A DNA stretch of 64,000 bases, from the NCBI GenBank assembly GCA_002105175.1, contig MCGE01000032.1, positions 186,001 to 250,000 on the forward strand, given 5' to 3'. The position numbers were made by a program, and so were the translations under genes. Positions 46,375-57,678 of the stretch are shown here, piece after piece. The notes under the pieces are model-generated. The model was not told the origin of the DNA. It did no database searches and was given only the letters and a program-made list of their open reading frames with translations. The stretch is from Absidia repens (lineage: Eukaryota > Mucoromycota > Mucoromycetes > Mucorales > Cunninghamellaceae). Within the stretch, counting starts at the first letter, position 1. The number at the start of each line of letters is the position of its first letter.

Positions 46375-48885
46375 ATGAAACACTTTTCACTCTTTGTATT
46401 ATTATTATCATTATCATTATTATCATTATCATCGTTTACACATATTAACATTGTTCATGCAGGTCCAACGTCTTCACAGGTAAATTTTATCAAAAACCAT
46501 TATCAAGACATCCAAAAGATGATACTAATATATGAAACTTTTTTTTTAGATCAATCCTTTTGTACCGCAAGATGCAGCGTCAATATATGCACTATTAGAA
46601 AAAGGACAACACCACAGACAAGCGCTAATACATAGAAAGGATCGACTCTACAACCACTTGCAACATGTCCAAGATATGGATACTTCACATCTTTATCAAC
46701 TGGTCGGTGTACAACTCGATGACTTTGTTGCGTTTGAATCACTTGTGTTTGGGATGCTCGGGATTTATACCAATACCGTCGATTTTGAGGAGAATGAAGA
46801 TGATCAAGACACGATCGACAAGGGATCGCAACAGCAACAACAACAACAACAACAACAACAACGCCTATATGATTATCGGTCACCAGCGTTACGGTTAACC
46901 TACGATTTCCAATTAGCCATCAAAGCATCGCACGACCGATTACGATCCACGCCATGGACACAACTCAAAGCATGGGCGAACAGCACCAAATCAACAGCAA
47001 CAACAGCTTCTCAGGAGGAAGAGGCCCCGTATGCGCCACACCATGAACATCAAGTCAATGACGAGCAACAGCCGCAAGGGGAAGCCATCAAGGACCTATT
47101 ACACGCCATGTTACAAGAAGTCAGCGATACGGCGGACCAACTGGAAAACGAAATGCATCAACACAATCTACAATTTACCAACGGTCATTTGGAAACCGTG
47201 TTCAAAGTGGAGGACGACAAGGTGGTGAATGAGTACCCGGGCAACAGAAATGCCTCCTCCGATGACGACGACCGCCAGCACCAATCCCACGCTGCCAATG
47301 CCGACACGAACGACATCCCATCCATTGTGTCCCTCATTGATCAGGATCAAAACGAATACATCATGACTCGACCAGCGGATACAACGGTGATTTACGAAGA
47401 CATGCAATTCCTCCATGACGTGATTCTGATCTTGGTCATCTCGTTTGTGTTTGGTGTCCTCTTCTCGTTTGCCGGGTTACCAGGTAAAATGGAAGGGATC
47501 AGGAAGGGGCAAAGTTGGATTCCACTCTCTCATTCACACTGCTCTTTTTTTTGTTTTTTGTTTTTTAATAGCCTTCTTTGGGTATATTTTGGCGGGAATT
47601 CTTGCAGGACCTTCTGGTTACGATATGATCAAGGTATGTTAATATAAAGAAAAAGGGATTTATGTATTATATGTGTGTGTGTGTGTGTACAAGAAAGAAA
47701 GAAAGAAAAAAGAACTCACCGGTTGATATCCTTTTTTTTTTTCTTTGGGAACCGTAGGAACTGATTCAAACGGAAACATTAGCGCAGCTAGGCGTGGTTC
47801 TGATTGTGTTTGTGCTGGGTCTGGAATGTTCGTTGGATAAGTTGAAATCCATGTGGCGATTGGCATTGGGTGGCGCTACGCTGATTCTGCTTTTGACGGT
47901 GGTGGCCTTTATCCTGATGGGTCTGTTATTGGGTGCGACGGTCAAGGAGGCGGTGTTTGTGGGAGCGTGTGTCAGTCTCAGCTCGACGGCGGTGGTTGTC
48001 AAAGTGATTCCGTTGGAACATTTGGAACATTTGTATGGACTTTTGGTGATGCAAGATGTGTTATTGGGATTCATGTTGGCGATTGTCCCCGCGTTGGCCA
48101 AATCAGGCATGCAAGTCGCCAAAGCCGTGCTCCATGTCTCTGTGTCGTTTGTTTTATTTGCTGCGTTCTGCTACGGTCTGGTGCGTGTCCTGGTCCCCAT
48201 GGCCCCACGCTGGCTGCGTCGTGGGCTGGGCCCGCGTGTATTTGCCTTGCTTCTCAACAATATGGCCCACTATCACAATGAATTGACGCTACTGGGTGCT
48301 TTGGCCGTGTGCCTAATCATGTCGGTGGTGTCTGAAAAATTGGGTCTAGGAATGGAATTGGGTTGTTTTGCCGCCGGTGTGGTCATCCGTTCATCTTCAT
48401 CATCATCATCCTCCTCCTCCACAACGGCACATGAAGCGTTGTTGACGGTCATCTCACCGGTGCGAGATCTCTTTTCTTGCCTCTTCTTTGCCTCCATTGG
48501 TCTTCACATCTATCCCTCATTTTTGGCATCGGAACTGATCCTGTTGTTGACCCTGACCACCATGGTGATGGGATTCAAGTACGTGGTGACCATGGGTGTA
48601 TTGTTTTCGTTGAAATTCGATATGCATACCTGCTCCACGATGTCGGTGGCATTAGCGCAAATCTCGGAATTCGTGTTCGTCTTGGCCTCCCGTGCGAAAC
48701 AATTGCAAATCATCTCAAGAGAAGTGTACTATCTTTTATTGGCCGTCACCTCCTTGACGCTCATGGCAACGCCGGTCTTGTGGAAACTGACGCATCAGCA
48801 ATCGCATCACCATCTACATCACCATCATCATCATCACCATGCGGATGATGTATCGACGTCGAATGATTCTGATAAATTAGCCTAG
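46375..48885 (+). CDS. CPA2-family K+/H+ (Na+/H+) antiporter, TMCO3/KefB-like
   Basis: Monovalent cation/proton exchanger of an internal or plasma membrane. Exons 46375-46479, 46550-47483, 47572-47633 and 47758-48885 give 742 residues. Residues 1-29 form a signal peptide (MKHFSLFVLLLSL...VHAG). A hydrophilic luminal or extracellular domain of about 280 residues follows, with a pure Gln tract and an acidic NASSDDDD patch. The antiporter domain begins with VILILVISFVFGVLF and shows the conserved ILAGILAGPSGYD, FVLGLECSLDKLK, SLSSTAVVVKVI and LGCFAAGVVI. The tail is His-rich (two runs of His). The signal peptide plus long N-terminal domain before a CPA2 core is the layout of TMCO3-type proteins. 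Ion specificity is not readable from sequence. Confidence 0.9.
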
Positions 48886-49660
48886 ATTTTACTTTTTTAA
48901 TTTTTTTTTAGATGTAGTGTAGATAGAAACTCTCGCCCCTTTCCCCTCCTTTTACCCTCTAAGCATAGACATATCAAATTTGTTATACTCTTCTTCTTCT
49001 TCTTTTTTTTTTTTTTTTTTTGGAATAAACTGCTGGAAGTTTATGAACTTGTATTTGGTGATGTATATTTGGAGACGATCTGTGAATCATTTCTTGTTTG
49101 AGGCATAGGGTCATTGCGTTTTTTTATTATTATTGTTATTATTCGTCCCCTATGATACTTAGCATAGACATTTCTACACTCCTTTATTTTATTTGTAAAA
49201 AATAAAACGTTGTATGATGCAGGTACAGCATGAACGTCAAGCGACCTTCGTTGTTGTCATTTTGATATTTATTCAATCTCAAATAGATCTACAGGATGTG
49301 TCAGGGATGGGGACGAGGGTTGTTAATGTGTGGTTTGTAGATCAATGACTTTCTTTTGTGCTATCATACATTAATTTTTTTTTCTATGCCACATACAAAA
49401 TAACTAATGTGTCAGATTTCTATAATGTCTAATCTTGCTGAGATTACGCTAGCGACATGGTTTACTTTTGGTTAATATGAATGGTAGAGCATTTTCGTAT
49501 CAAGTGGATTTAACGACTGTCACACCATTAGTTTCTGGGTTCTTTGGTGCGAAAGGTAGTTATAGTGCGTGTGTGTATGTGCGGGTGAATAAGACAAAAC
49601 CAAAATTTAAGAGGACAAGTCTACAAAACAGCTACATTAGCTATATTTTTTTAACTATTC
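48886..49660. other. Spacer downstream of the antiporter gene
   Basis: Contains the antiporter 3' UTR region (poly-T tracts, GGAATAAAC at about 49,021) and otherwise no recognisable feature. Confidence 0.5.
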
Positions 49661-49963
49661 AATGAGTCAGAAGAGAATGGTAAATAAAATGGACGTACTT
49701 TTATTGAGGCAAATTGGTACATGCTAAAACTAAAGACGAAAGAAGGGCTCATTGTAACAAAGGATCTAATGGGGGCTATATTAGCGATGCTGGTTTAGCT
49801 ATTCAATGGGTCAGAAGAAAACGGTAAATAAAATGGATATAATTTATTGAAATATATTGGTAAATGCTAAAACTAAAGGCGAAAGTAGGGTTCATTGTAA
49901 CAAAGGACCTAATGGAGGTAGTTTGAAATCTGAGAAATGGTCAATATTAATCAAATGGGACAA

Positions 49964-49998
<35 letters not shown>

Positions 49999-50430
49999 AT
50001 CTAATATGCTGTACAGTACAGTATAGGAAATGAGAAAGACTAAAGGGATATGTTTTATCGATGCACAATAATGGTCAACACCAATCCGAAGACGTGATGA
50101 AGGCAGTAAAAAAAAAAAGGGAGATCTATTGCATAAGACATGAGGTAGACTAATGGGACGTTTTTTCCTGGAAGCCAGTAAAAGGAGACATATTTTACTC
50201 AGATGTAGATAGCAAACAATGACAAACTAACACTAAACTAAACTAGTGAAGATTTCAAAAAGCCAACTAATGGTGCTTCTAAATTCTAGATCCAAAATGA
50301 AATGGTTTCCCCATGCATGTTGTCGTCCCTGAGCTGAAACCCCTTCTAAACTAGTCCTAACACTATTCTAAGTCCATCATGACCTCAAAGAAGATAAATG
50401 ATGAAGAAAAAATGAAAAAGAAAAGAGAAA
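49660..50430 (+). repeat. Dispersed repeat R1, long-form copy
   Basis: Begins with two tandem ~140-bp units around AATAAAATGGA and GGTAAATGCTAAAACTAAAG, then reaches the R1 core at about 50,200-50,400 (ACTAACACTAAACTAAACTA, then TTTCCCCATGCAT). The same order recurs at 63,480-64,000. Confidence 0.75.
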
Positions 50431-51294
50431 GAGAGGACGACATAATTTTTGGCTTTTGAAAAAAAATGTGAGAAAAAAAAAACAATTCACGTGGGCGGAA
50501 TCTGAAATATATTCTGTGGTCGTTTAGAGTTATTTTTTTTCTTGCTCACTATGCAACAAACGCCATCAGTTTGGTGGTCCTCTTGTCACGACAGTAGCTT
50601 CCGCCATTTAACATTGGCACCATGGTTATTCTCTTCTTTTGATGTTTTTGTCAGACTAGATGGGACCCATTCGGCCCCGGCGGTCACTGTACCGCCGTTT
50701 CATGAAGAAAAGTTGTTTACCACTCACCGTATATTTGTGTTGAGAAGAGAAAAGAAAACAAATGTCTCTGTACAAATGCACCGAAGCAACATACAGAACC
50801 CTCTTGAAATAAATGATTTATAGTATTCGATCGTAACTAAACATGCTGTGAATTATTTCTGGTTAGCGGGGGATGGTTTGCTTGGTTTTGACTTTGACTC
50901 ATGACCAAAGTGTCGTCGACATATGTCTAGTCCTGCATAGCTGTCATGATTGAATCTGCTTCCCTAAAAAATACGATTCCGCTCGGTTGTTGCTCTGGCA
51001 CATTCTGCAAATAAAATAAAAAGATCTATATTTAGAACAACTGCCTGGACCCCTGTCATTCATCAAGATCCAGATCTTGAGATTAAGATCAATCTGATAA
51101 ATATCATAAATCAAAAAAAAAGGAACCCCCCTTCGACCTCGGGCATCTCATGTAGTCATCATAAATCATTCGGCCATTTTTTTTAATATTAAGTTCTAAA
51201 TTATTATGTTTATTCAATTAAAAAAATTACTGTTTGATAATATATATATATAAAAATGTAAGATTCTAACTAACGAACTATCCTTCGCCAGTCT

Positions 51295-53265
51295 TTAGAA
51301 GACTGTACCCTTGACTTGCGGCACCTTGGTAAGATCAATATTTCTGATCATAAACGTCCAGATGAAGCACAGAGCCATGAGACCAGTACCAACTGCCAAC
51401 ATTCGTGTTTGAGCGTAACCATAAGCTTCTTGAATGGCCAATCGAGTGGCACTGCCCACCTCATAACTCAATTGTGTGTCGAGATCTTCATAAATCATAT
51501 CCAAGTTTTCCAAAGCCGATTCGGGAAGGTATCTAATAAGAGCAGGTTGGAAGGTATTTGCCCAGATAGCACCACAAATAGTTGCACCCATAGCATTGGC
51601 GACGGTCCCCACCACCATCAAGAGCCCCAAGACGGCAGCGACATGTTGATGATCGACGGCTGCCAAGATTGCCAATTGTTCAACAATAATAAAGATACTG
51701 CCACCAATGGAAATAAATACCTGACACATGACAAGGAAACCCACGGATTGGTTGGGTCGGCGGAAGTAAATCATCAATCCCTGAGCCAAAATATAAAGAG
51801 GCACCGCAATATACAACAACCATTTGAATTTGCCCACACGGCGAATCAAGAAGCCCACACAGATCAATAGTATACCAGACACCACTTCAAAGGTATTGCC
51901 CACATAACCCGCTTCCGCCAACGTCAAGTCGTTGACCACTCGTAAAAAGGAGGTGAAATAATTGGCCCAGCAGTAGTAAGAGATTTGATAGGTGGCATTC
52001 AATAAACAGGCACCAATGACCGTACGATCCGAAAGTAATTTGAAATTGAACAGCGGGGTAGGTGCCACCAAGGCTTCATATGCCACAAACACAATCAACA
52101 TCACAAATCCAACAACAATCATGGCAATGATATACCCACTGGCCCAGCCGTTGGGTGCGCTATCGGCGATATTGAATGGAAGGAGAAAGACGGTCAGACC
52201 AGCAGAGAATACGATCACACCAACAACTAATGAAGAGAGAGAGAGACGGATGATTAATTTTCAAGAGGCAAAAAAAAAAAAAGAAGAGGACTTACTATCG
52301 AAAGCAATGATGAAATGCCAAACACTTTGCAAGAAGGTACGTCCACTTGATTCCTTGGCGACAACCTGTTGTTTTTCGGCTTTACGAAGATTGAATTTCA
52401 AGATAAAGTACAAGGGAGCTGCTACAATGGGAAACACAATGGCAAAGGTACCGAAACCCCATCGCCAACTAATATCGTAATAGAAGCCTTCGGCGGCTTT
52501 GGCACCCGCAAACGCCGTGATCATGTAAGGCGACGACGTGAACGCATAAGCCAAGCCTCGATTCTTTAACTTGGATGCATCGGCCGTGATCACATCCACC
52601 GAAAATGTCATGCCACCAAATCCAATACTATAAAACACCTATACCCCACATTTTCCAAAAAAAAAAAAAAAAAAGAAGAAGGTTGGTTCCTGCTGACATC
52701 TATATTAAGTAAAGAGAGAAAAAGGAGACTTACATAGGCAGCACAGAAGGTAGGCAAGTCGTGACATACCGCCATCAACACCAACCCCAAGGTAGCGAAA
52801 ATTGTCATGATTAAAAACCCTTCGGCACGACCCCAGAGATCCAGAACTTTGGCAAGAGGAATATACACGGCGGCTGAAATGGCGCTTGAGACAATATAGA
52901 TCACGTTCAGTAACGAATGGGACGAGAATTCACTAGTGACATAAGGAAGCAAATTGTAAAGAATTGATGATTGGAAGGCGTTGACGAAATAAAGTAACCA
53001 AATACTATGTTTTTTTTTACAAAATAAAATAAATAAAAAAGCCAGAGGAGCGATTAGCCAACGAACAAAAAAAAAAAAAAAAATTGATCTTTTTTTTTTC
53101 GTACTTGATGAAAACGGCAATTAATGTGGTTTTGGACCATGTCAAGGTCACGGCTTCTACATCTTGCACACCACGTTGGGCATCTTCCTCAGGCCGTTCG
53201 TTGTTGTTTGTATACACACTGCTTTTTTCGGCATCCAAGTCGTAATGCTCCTTTTTATCTTCCAT
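51295..53265 (-). CDS. MFS transporter, siderophore-iron transporter (SIT/ARN) type
   Basis: Proton-coupled uptake of ferric siderophores is the likely role. Minus exons 53105-53265, 52734-53004, 52296-52638 and 51295-52226 encode 568 residues. The N-terminus is hydrophilic (MEDKKEHYDLDAEKSS), then about 14 membrane segments follow. Family features: LYFVNAFQSSILYNLLPYVT in the first segments, LDLWGRAEGFLIM (the motif-A loop), GFGGMTFSVDVITADASKLK and NRGLAYAFTSSPYMITAF, and YQISYYCWANYFTSFLRVV in the second half. These match yeast ARN/SIT and filamentous-fungal Mir-type proteins. All introns are GT-AG. Substrate cannot be read from sequence, and another organic-anion MFS is possible. Confidence 0.83.
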
Positions 53266-54133
53266 GTTTTGTATGTGCCCAAAAAAAAAGAAAAAAGAAA
53301 AAAAAATATTATCACAAGTGAAAGGAAAGCGAGGAAGGATCAAGAAAAAAAAATAAAAAAGTTTATATAAATATGCAAAAAAATAAAAGGCCGTTCATAT
53401 GTCATGGTGGTACAAGCCATCCCATCCCACTTATCGCGATTTCTTTTTGATTTCGCCCCCCTGATGTACCTGACGTTCTATTGTGATCCTTTACGCTATG
53501 ATCTAGATATCAAATCTAGTATCTTGCCCCACCTTTTTTCTTTTCCTTTTTTTTTTTTTTTTAAGAAAAGACGACTACCAGCTCTTTTTTTTTTTTTTAT
53601 CACTAAAAAAAAAAATACACTCACTTAGAGCAGAATCATCATCAATCAACCGCAATTGCTCTGCTCCGTTCATCAATGAAAGAGTAGTTGAAAAATTTTC
53701 AAGGTTCCAGGTTTGGTGTGACACAATTCAAGATCTTTCTTTTCTTTTTTTTTTTTATCAGACGGTTTTTATTCATTGTTTCTTATCAGATTGTTTTTTT
53801 TTTTTTTTTTTTTTTATTCTTGGTGTTCGAATTTTTTTTTTTTTGAAGTGGCAAAAAGGGTATATTTCCTCCTATATCAATCCCGTTGGTTCCGCACCAT
53901 TCTAACCCCGTTCTGACCACACCGACAATCCCTTTTTTCAAGCCCCGGCCTAGCGAAATCCTCCTAAAAAAAACATCACCGAGCCTCCCCGATCACCAAA
54001 TTCAGGCAATACCACATAACCACATAATATATATACACATCCATCCACTTGGAGTCACATAAAATCAAAAAAAAAGAGAGGGAGATGTACAAATTGGGAT
54101 TTTTATTTCATTGATATATAACACTATAACTAA
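53266..54133 (-). promoter_or_regulatory. MFS upstream region with several GATA-type sites
   Basis: On the minus strand a TTATATAAAC box lies about 100 bp upstream of the start (53,361-53,370). HGATAR-type sites occur at 53,431-53,436, 53,597-53,602, 53,755-53,760 and 53,783-53,788 (read as CGATAA or TGATAA). Fungal siderophore genes are commonly repressed by iron-sensing GATA factors, so these are candidate operators. AT-rich sequence produces such sites by chance too. Long T tracts fill the remainder. Confidence 0.35.
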
Positions 54134-55881
54134 TCAAGTCCCATGATAAGCACAGACATCAAAGGTGGTGACAGGGTTGCCGTTTTTGTCAAAGTGGAAA
54201 GGTTCATAACACCGTTCACAAAAGAAGCACGGCGAGAAGCCACTGAGGTAATCGTTGGTGGTGATGTACACGGCTGGATAGATCATACACATATTGCATT
54301 TGTAACGCCGGTACCGCCAGCTATAAGTGACCAGTGGGTAAGGGTCGGTGTGTAACTTGTCCCTGGATGCCAACAACCTAACGTCAATTTTTTTTTTTTT
54401 GAGGGAATCGGTCAGTTTTTTTCATGTCTCTCTATTTTTTTTTTTTTTTTTTTTTTTATATACCTGATATCACGAATCATCACTACATGCTGACACTGTT
54501 GTTGATGTTCAAATAGGTAGGGTGTATTGAGCTGACATGGTAAATCACGTAACACCATCTCTTCCATTGCCCTAGTGCTGCCACTGCCACTGCTGCTGCT
54601 GTCATCCGTTTTGTCGGGGTTTCTTCGTTGATCCACATAATAGGTCTTGTCAATATAAAAAAAACTGGGTGATAATTTTTGGCGAAAGGTATTGACCACT
54701 TGGCCATCGGGACGATGGTCGATCCGATCACCATGCGCCGCGAAATCCATGCGACAATAAAGCGCGTCCCGAAGTGCTGTCAGAGGTTGTGAGCCCAATA
54801 GGTGGAATTCTTGGAGTTTCTTGCTAGGTGTCTGTGCTTGGAAAATCGAGATGGTGAAGATGAGTTCCCCGTGTCGACTCCGTTTCGGATGCCGGTCTAC
54901 CAGTATGGATGACGATGAGGATGATGATGATGATGATGATGATGGTTTTGTTGCTAATAAGGGTATGCCTAGAATGGGTAAATTGTCTTGTTCAACAGGC
55001 GTTGATGCTGATGATGGTGATAATGATGGTGATGCAGGGTGTTTTTTTCTACTTTTGCTTCCCGACGTTGATGGTGCTACGTCTGCTTTCTGCTTGCCTT
55101 TGCGCTTTGCTGCTGCTGATGATGGTGGTGGTGCCGAGTCTTCCTTTTGCCTGCCTTTGCCCTTTGCCGAGGTTGCTGGAGTGATGTCGCCGTGATTATC
55201 CCAGGCATTGGCATAATTAATGCGCTGTTTGATCCGTGGTGGGATATCCATGAGGTGGGTTTTTTTGACCGTGCGAAGAGGACTTTGTTCTAATAAGGTG
55301 GCCATGTCCATGAATTTTTTCGAAATGCTGGTGGCGGGGATATCTGGGTGGGGGTGATTAAAAAGATTGCTGCTGCTGTTGCTGTTGCTGCTGGTGCTGG
55401 TGGAGGGGGTCCTTAATTGTTGAGGATCAATGGCTTGGTATTTGGTTGGGGTGGTGATGATGGATTCTTCTTCTTCTTCTTCGTCGTCGTCGCCTTCATT
55501 TAGTACACGCTTTGGCAATACATCCCTTGCTTGCTTTTTCCTGTCGTCGTCGTCTGCAGCACTGCGCTGAGGAGCTGGTCGGCGGATCGGTCTGATAATG
55601 CTATCGGTGCTTTCATTGTACTGGTGCAATAAAGAAAAAAGGGTCGGATCCACAAAAAATTCATCCAGTCCGTTGTCACTGTGGGTGGGTAATAATCTAT
55701 CAATAAAATAAAATTCGTATGGAATTAGAAAAATAATGCGATCTAAACCTGCTGAACAACTCACTTACTCTTCTTCACCGCCGGCTGTTTCTAATAACTG
55801 TTTAAAATCAATGTCGGCTTCCTGTTGCCATTGAGTTTCAAATAAGTGTTTGATATCATTATAAAAGGCCTGTCCCTTCAT
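54134..55881 (-). CDS. SNAPC3-like snRNA-activating complex subunit
   Basis: SNAPC3 is part of the complex that recognises the proximal element of snRNA gene promoters. Exons 55769-55881, 54464-55696 and 54134-54377 encode 529 residues. The first half is low-complexity (Asp/Glu, Ser, Lys-rich, nuclear). The family domain starts near LIFTISIFQAQTPSKK with QPLTALRDALYCRMDF, PSFFYIDKTYYVDQRR, NTPYLFEHQQQCQHVVMIRD and the C-terminal zinc site: C-x2-C in KCNMC, then PCFFCERCYEPFHFDKNGN. These match SNAPC3 (SNAP50) of animals and plants in order. The long disordered N-terminus is unusual. It diverges from HEM3 across 260 bp. Confidence 0.87.
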
Positions 55882-56141
55882 GGTAAAAAATCAAAAAGTC
55901 AAAAAAAAAAAAAAAAAAAAAACGGGACATCCATTTGTCCGGGTGAAAAGTGCAACAAAGGCCGGGGATTGAAATTCAATTGTTTCGACGAGTGGTCACA
56001 GCTCTCTCACACCCAACCGAAACAACCTTAAAAAATATGACAAAAAAAAAAAGTGGCCCTGGTTTTTTTTTATTATTTTTTTTATTATTACTTTAACCTT
56101 AACCACTTTTTTCATCCCTCCCCCCACTCTATTTACAAATA
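55882..56141. promoter_or_regulatory. Shared spacer between divergent SNAPC3-like and HEM3 genes
   Basis: Start codons are 260 bp apart. It contains poly-A near 55,903-55,921, a T-rich stretch at 56,062-56,092 and a CCTCCCCCC tract just before HEM3. Shared control is inferred from the arrangement only. Confidence 0.45.
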
Positions 56142-57221
56142 ATGTCGTCCACAAACACAGAAAAACGCACCTTCCGTATTGGTACTCGTAAATCACAACT
56201 GGCCATGGTTCAAACCGAATTGGTCTGCAGCACGCTTCAAAAGGCCTACCCACAACACCAATTCGAGATTGTGGCCATGTCCACGACCGGCGACAAAATT
56301 TTGGATGTAGCTCTTAGCAAGATTGGCGAAAAGGCATTATTTACCAAGGAACTGGAAGTGGCTTTGGAAGATGGGCGTGTGGATTTCGTTGTGCACAGTT
56401 TGAAGGATTTACCCACCACATTACCCGAGGGCATGCATTTGGGTGCGGTGACGGAACGGGAAAACCCTCATGATGCATTGGTGCTCAAGGAATCGTTCAA
56501 GGATCATACACTGGCTAGCTTACCTGCCGGATCGGTCATTGGCACAAGCAGTTTACGTCGTGTGGCTCAATTGAAACGTACATACCCTCATCTTGTTTAT
56601 ACTGATGTCCGTGGCAACTTGTAAGTAATTTGGTTGTTGTTGTTGTTGTGTGTGTTTTTTTTATTTTTCCTCCAATATTCAAAACGCATCACTCACTCGC
56701 CTTTATTTGTTAGAAACACTCGATTATCAAAATTGGATGATCCCAATGGTCCATATGCGGGTATTGTATTGGCGGTGGCAGGGTTAACACGGATCAACAT
56801 GGGGCATCGTATTTCTCATATCTTGACACCAGCGGAATCCCTCCATGCGGTATCACAAGGTGCGTTGGGTGTTGAATGTCGAGAAAATGATGCGGTGTGT
56901 GAGGATTTATTGCGCTCGTTGAATCATACCGAAACAAGAATCACATGTACCAGTGAACGCTCCTTGATGCGTACGTTGGAAGGTGGCTGCAGTGTGCCCA
57001 TTGGTGTGAACTCGTCGCTGGACAATAATGTGTTGACGTTGCGTGGATTGGTCGCTAGCTTGGATGGACAACACGTCGTGGAACATGAAGCTCAGACGGT
57101 CTTGGATTTATCGGCTTCGGTCGATCAACAATGTCAACTGGCAAGCGATCTCGGTGTGACCGTCGCCAACAAGTTGATTGATTTGGGTGCCGGTGCTATT
57201 TTGAAGGAACTGTCTCATTAG
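56142..57221 (+). CDS. HEM3: Porphobilinogen deaminase (hydroxymethylbilane synthase)
   Basis: Third enzyme of haem synthesis: polymerises four porphobilinogen units to hydroxymethylbilane in the cytosol. Exons 56142-56620 and 56714-57221 encode 328 residues, a normal length. Seen motifs: [16 protein letters not shown] (N-terminal substrate loop), [30 protein letters not shown] with the catalytic Asp, [25 protein letters not shown] (split by the intron) and the cofactor-attachment Cys252 in [10 protein letters not shown]. Nothing is missing. Downstream a TATATATA-rich tract and AATAAAG (about 57,318) mark the 3' end; it converges with the ATPase gene. Confidence 0.97.
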
Positions 57222-57678
57222 ATTCGTTGTTTTATAGTTGTCATAGTATAGTTTTTGAAGAATATATATATATGTATATATATAGGCTATATATTTGTGT
57301 TTTATTCTTTTTTATCAATAAAGAAAAGTCTTTTTTACCATTGTCTATCATCATGGTTTTTTTTTTTTTTTTTTTTTTTGTGAATGTATCGAAAAAAAAT
57401 ATATGAGACGGTTGTTTATTGCAAAGATATCTGTATATAATATGTATATAAAAAGGCGGTGGTTTATTACAAAGATATATATATATATATAGAAATACTG
57501 TTGTTTATTCAAAGATATATAAATATAAAAATAGTAAATACATGTATATAAAAAGGCTATTGTTTATTACGAATATATAATATATAGGGATATAATATGC
57601 TATAATACAAAGAAAATAAAATACTGGGGGTAGGGGAACTATATCTAAATCTAAAGGAAAAGAACCAAGCCGTCACTA
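57222..57678. other. Convergent 3' spacer between HEM3 and the ATPase
   Basis: Holds a poly(A) signal for HEM3 (ATCAATAAAG at about 57,315), a 20-T run and three diverged copies of a TTGTTTATTACAAAGATATA unit (57,410-57,565). Confidence 0.6.

Noticed and set aside
47794..48281. Alternative frames within the antiporter's last exon
   Set aside because: The CPA2 frame is conserved and continuous; the others are overlaps.
50542..50823. A 93-residue frame after the R1 copy
   Set aside because: No motif, no splice or promoter context, and adjacent to repeat sequence; it cannot be told from chance.
51316..51870. A 184-residue plus-strand frame
   Set aside because: Antisense to the conserved MFS exon; no recognisable features.
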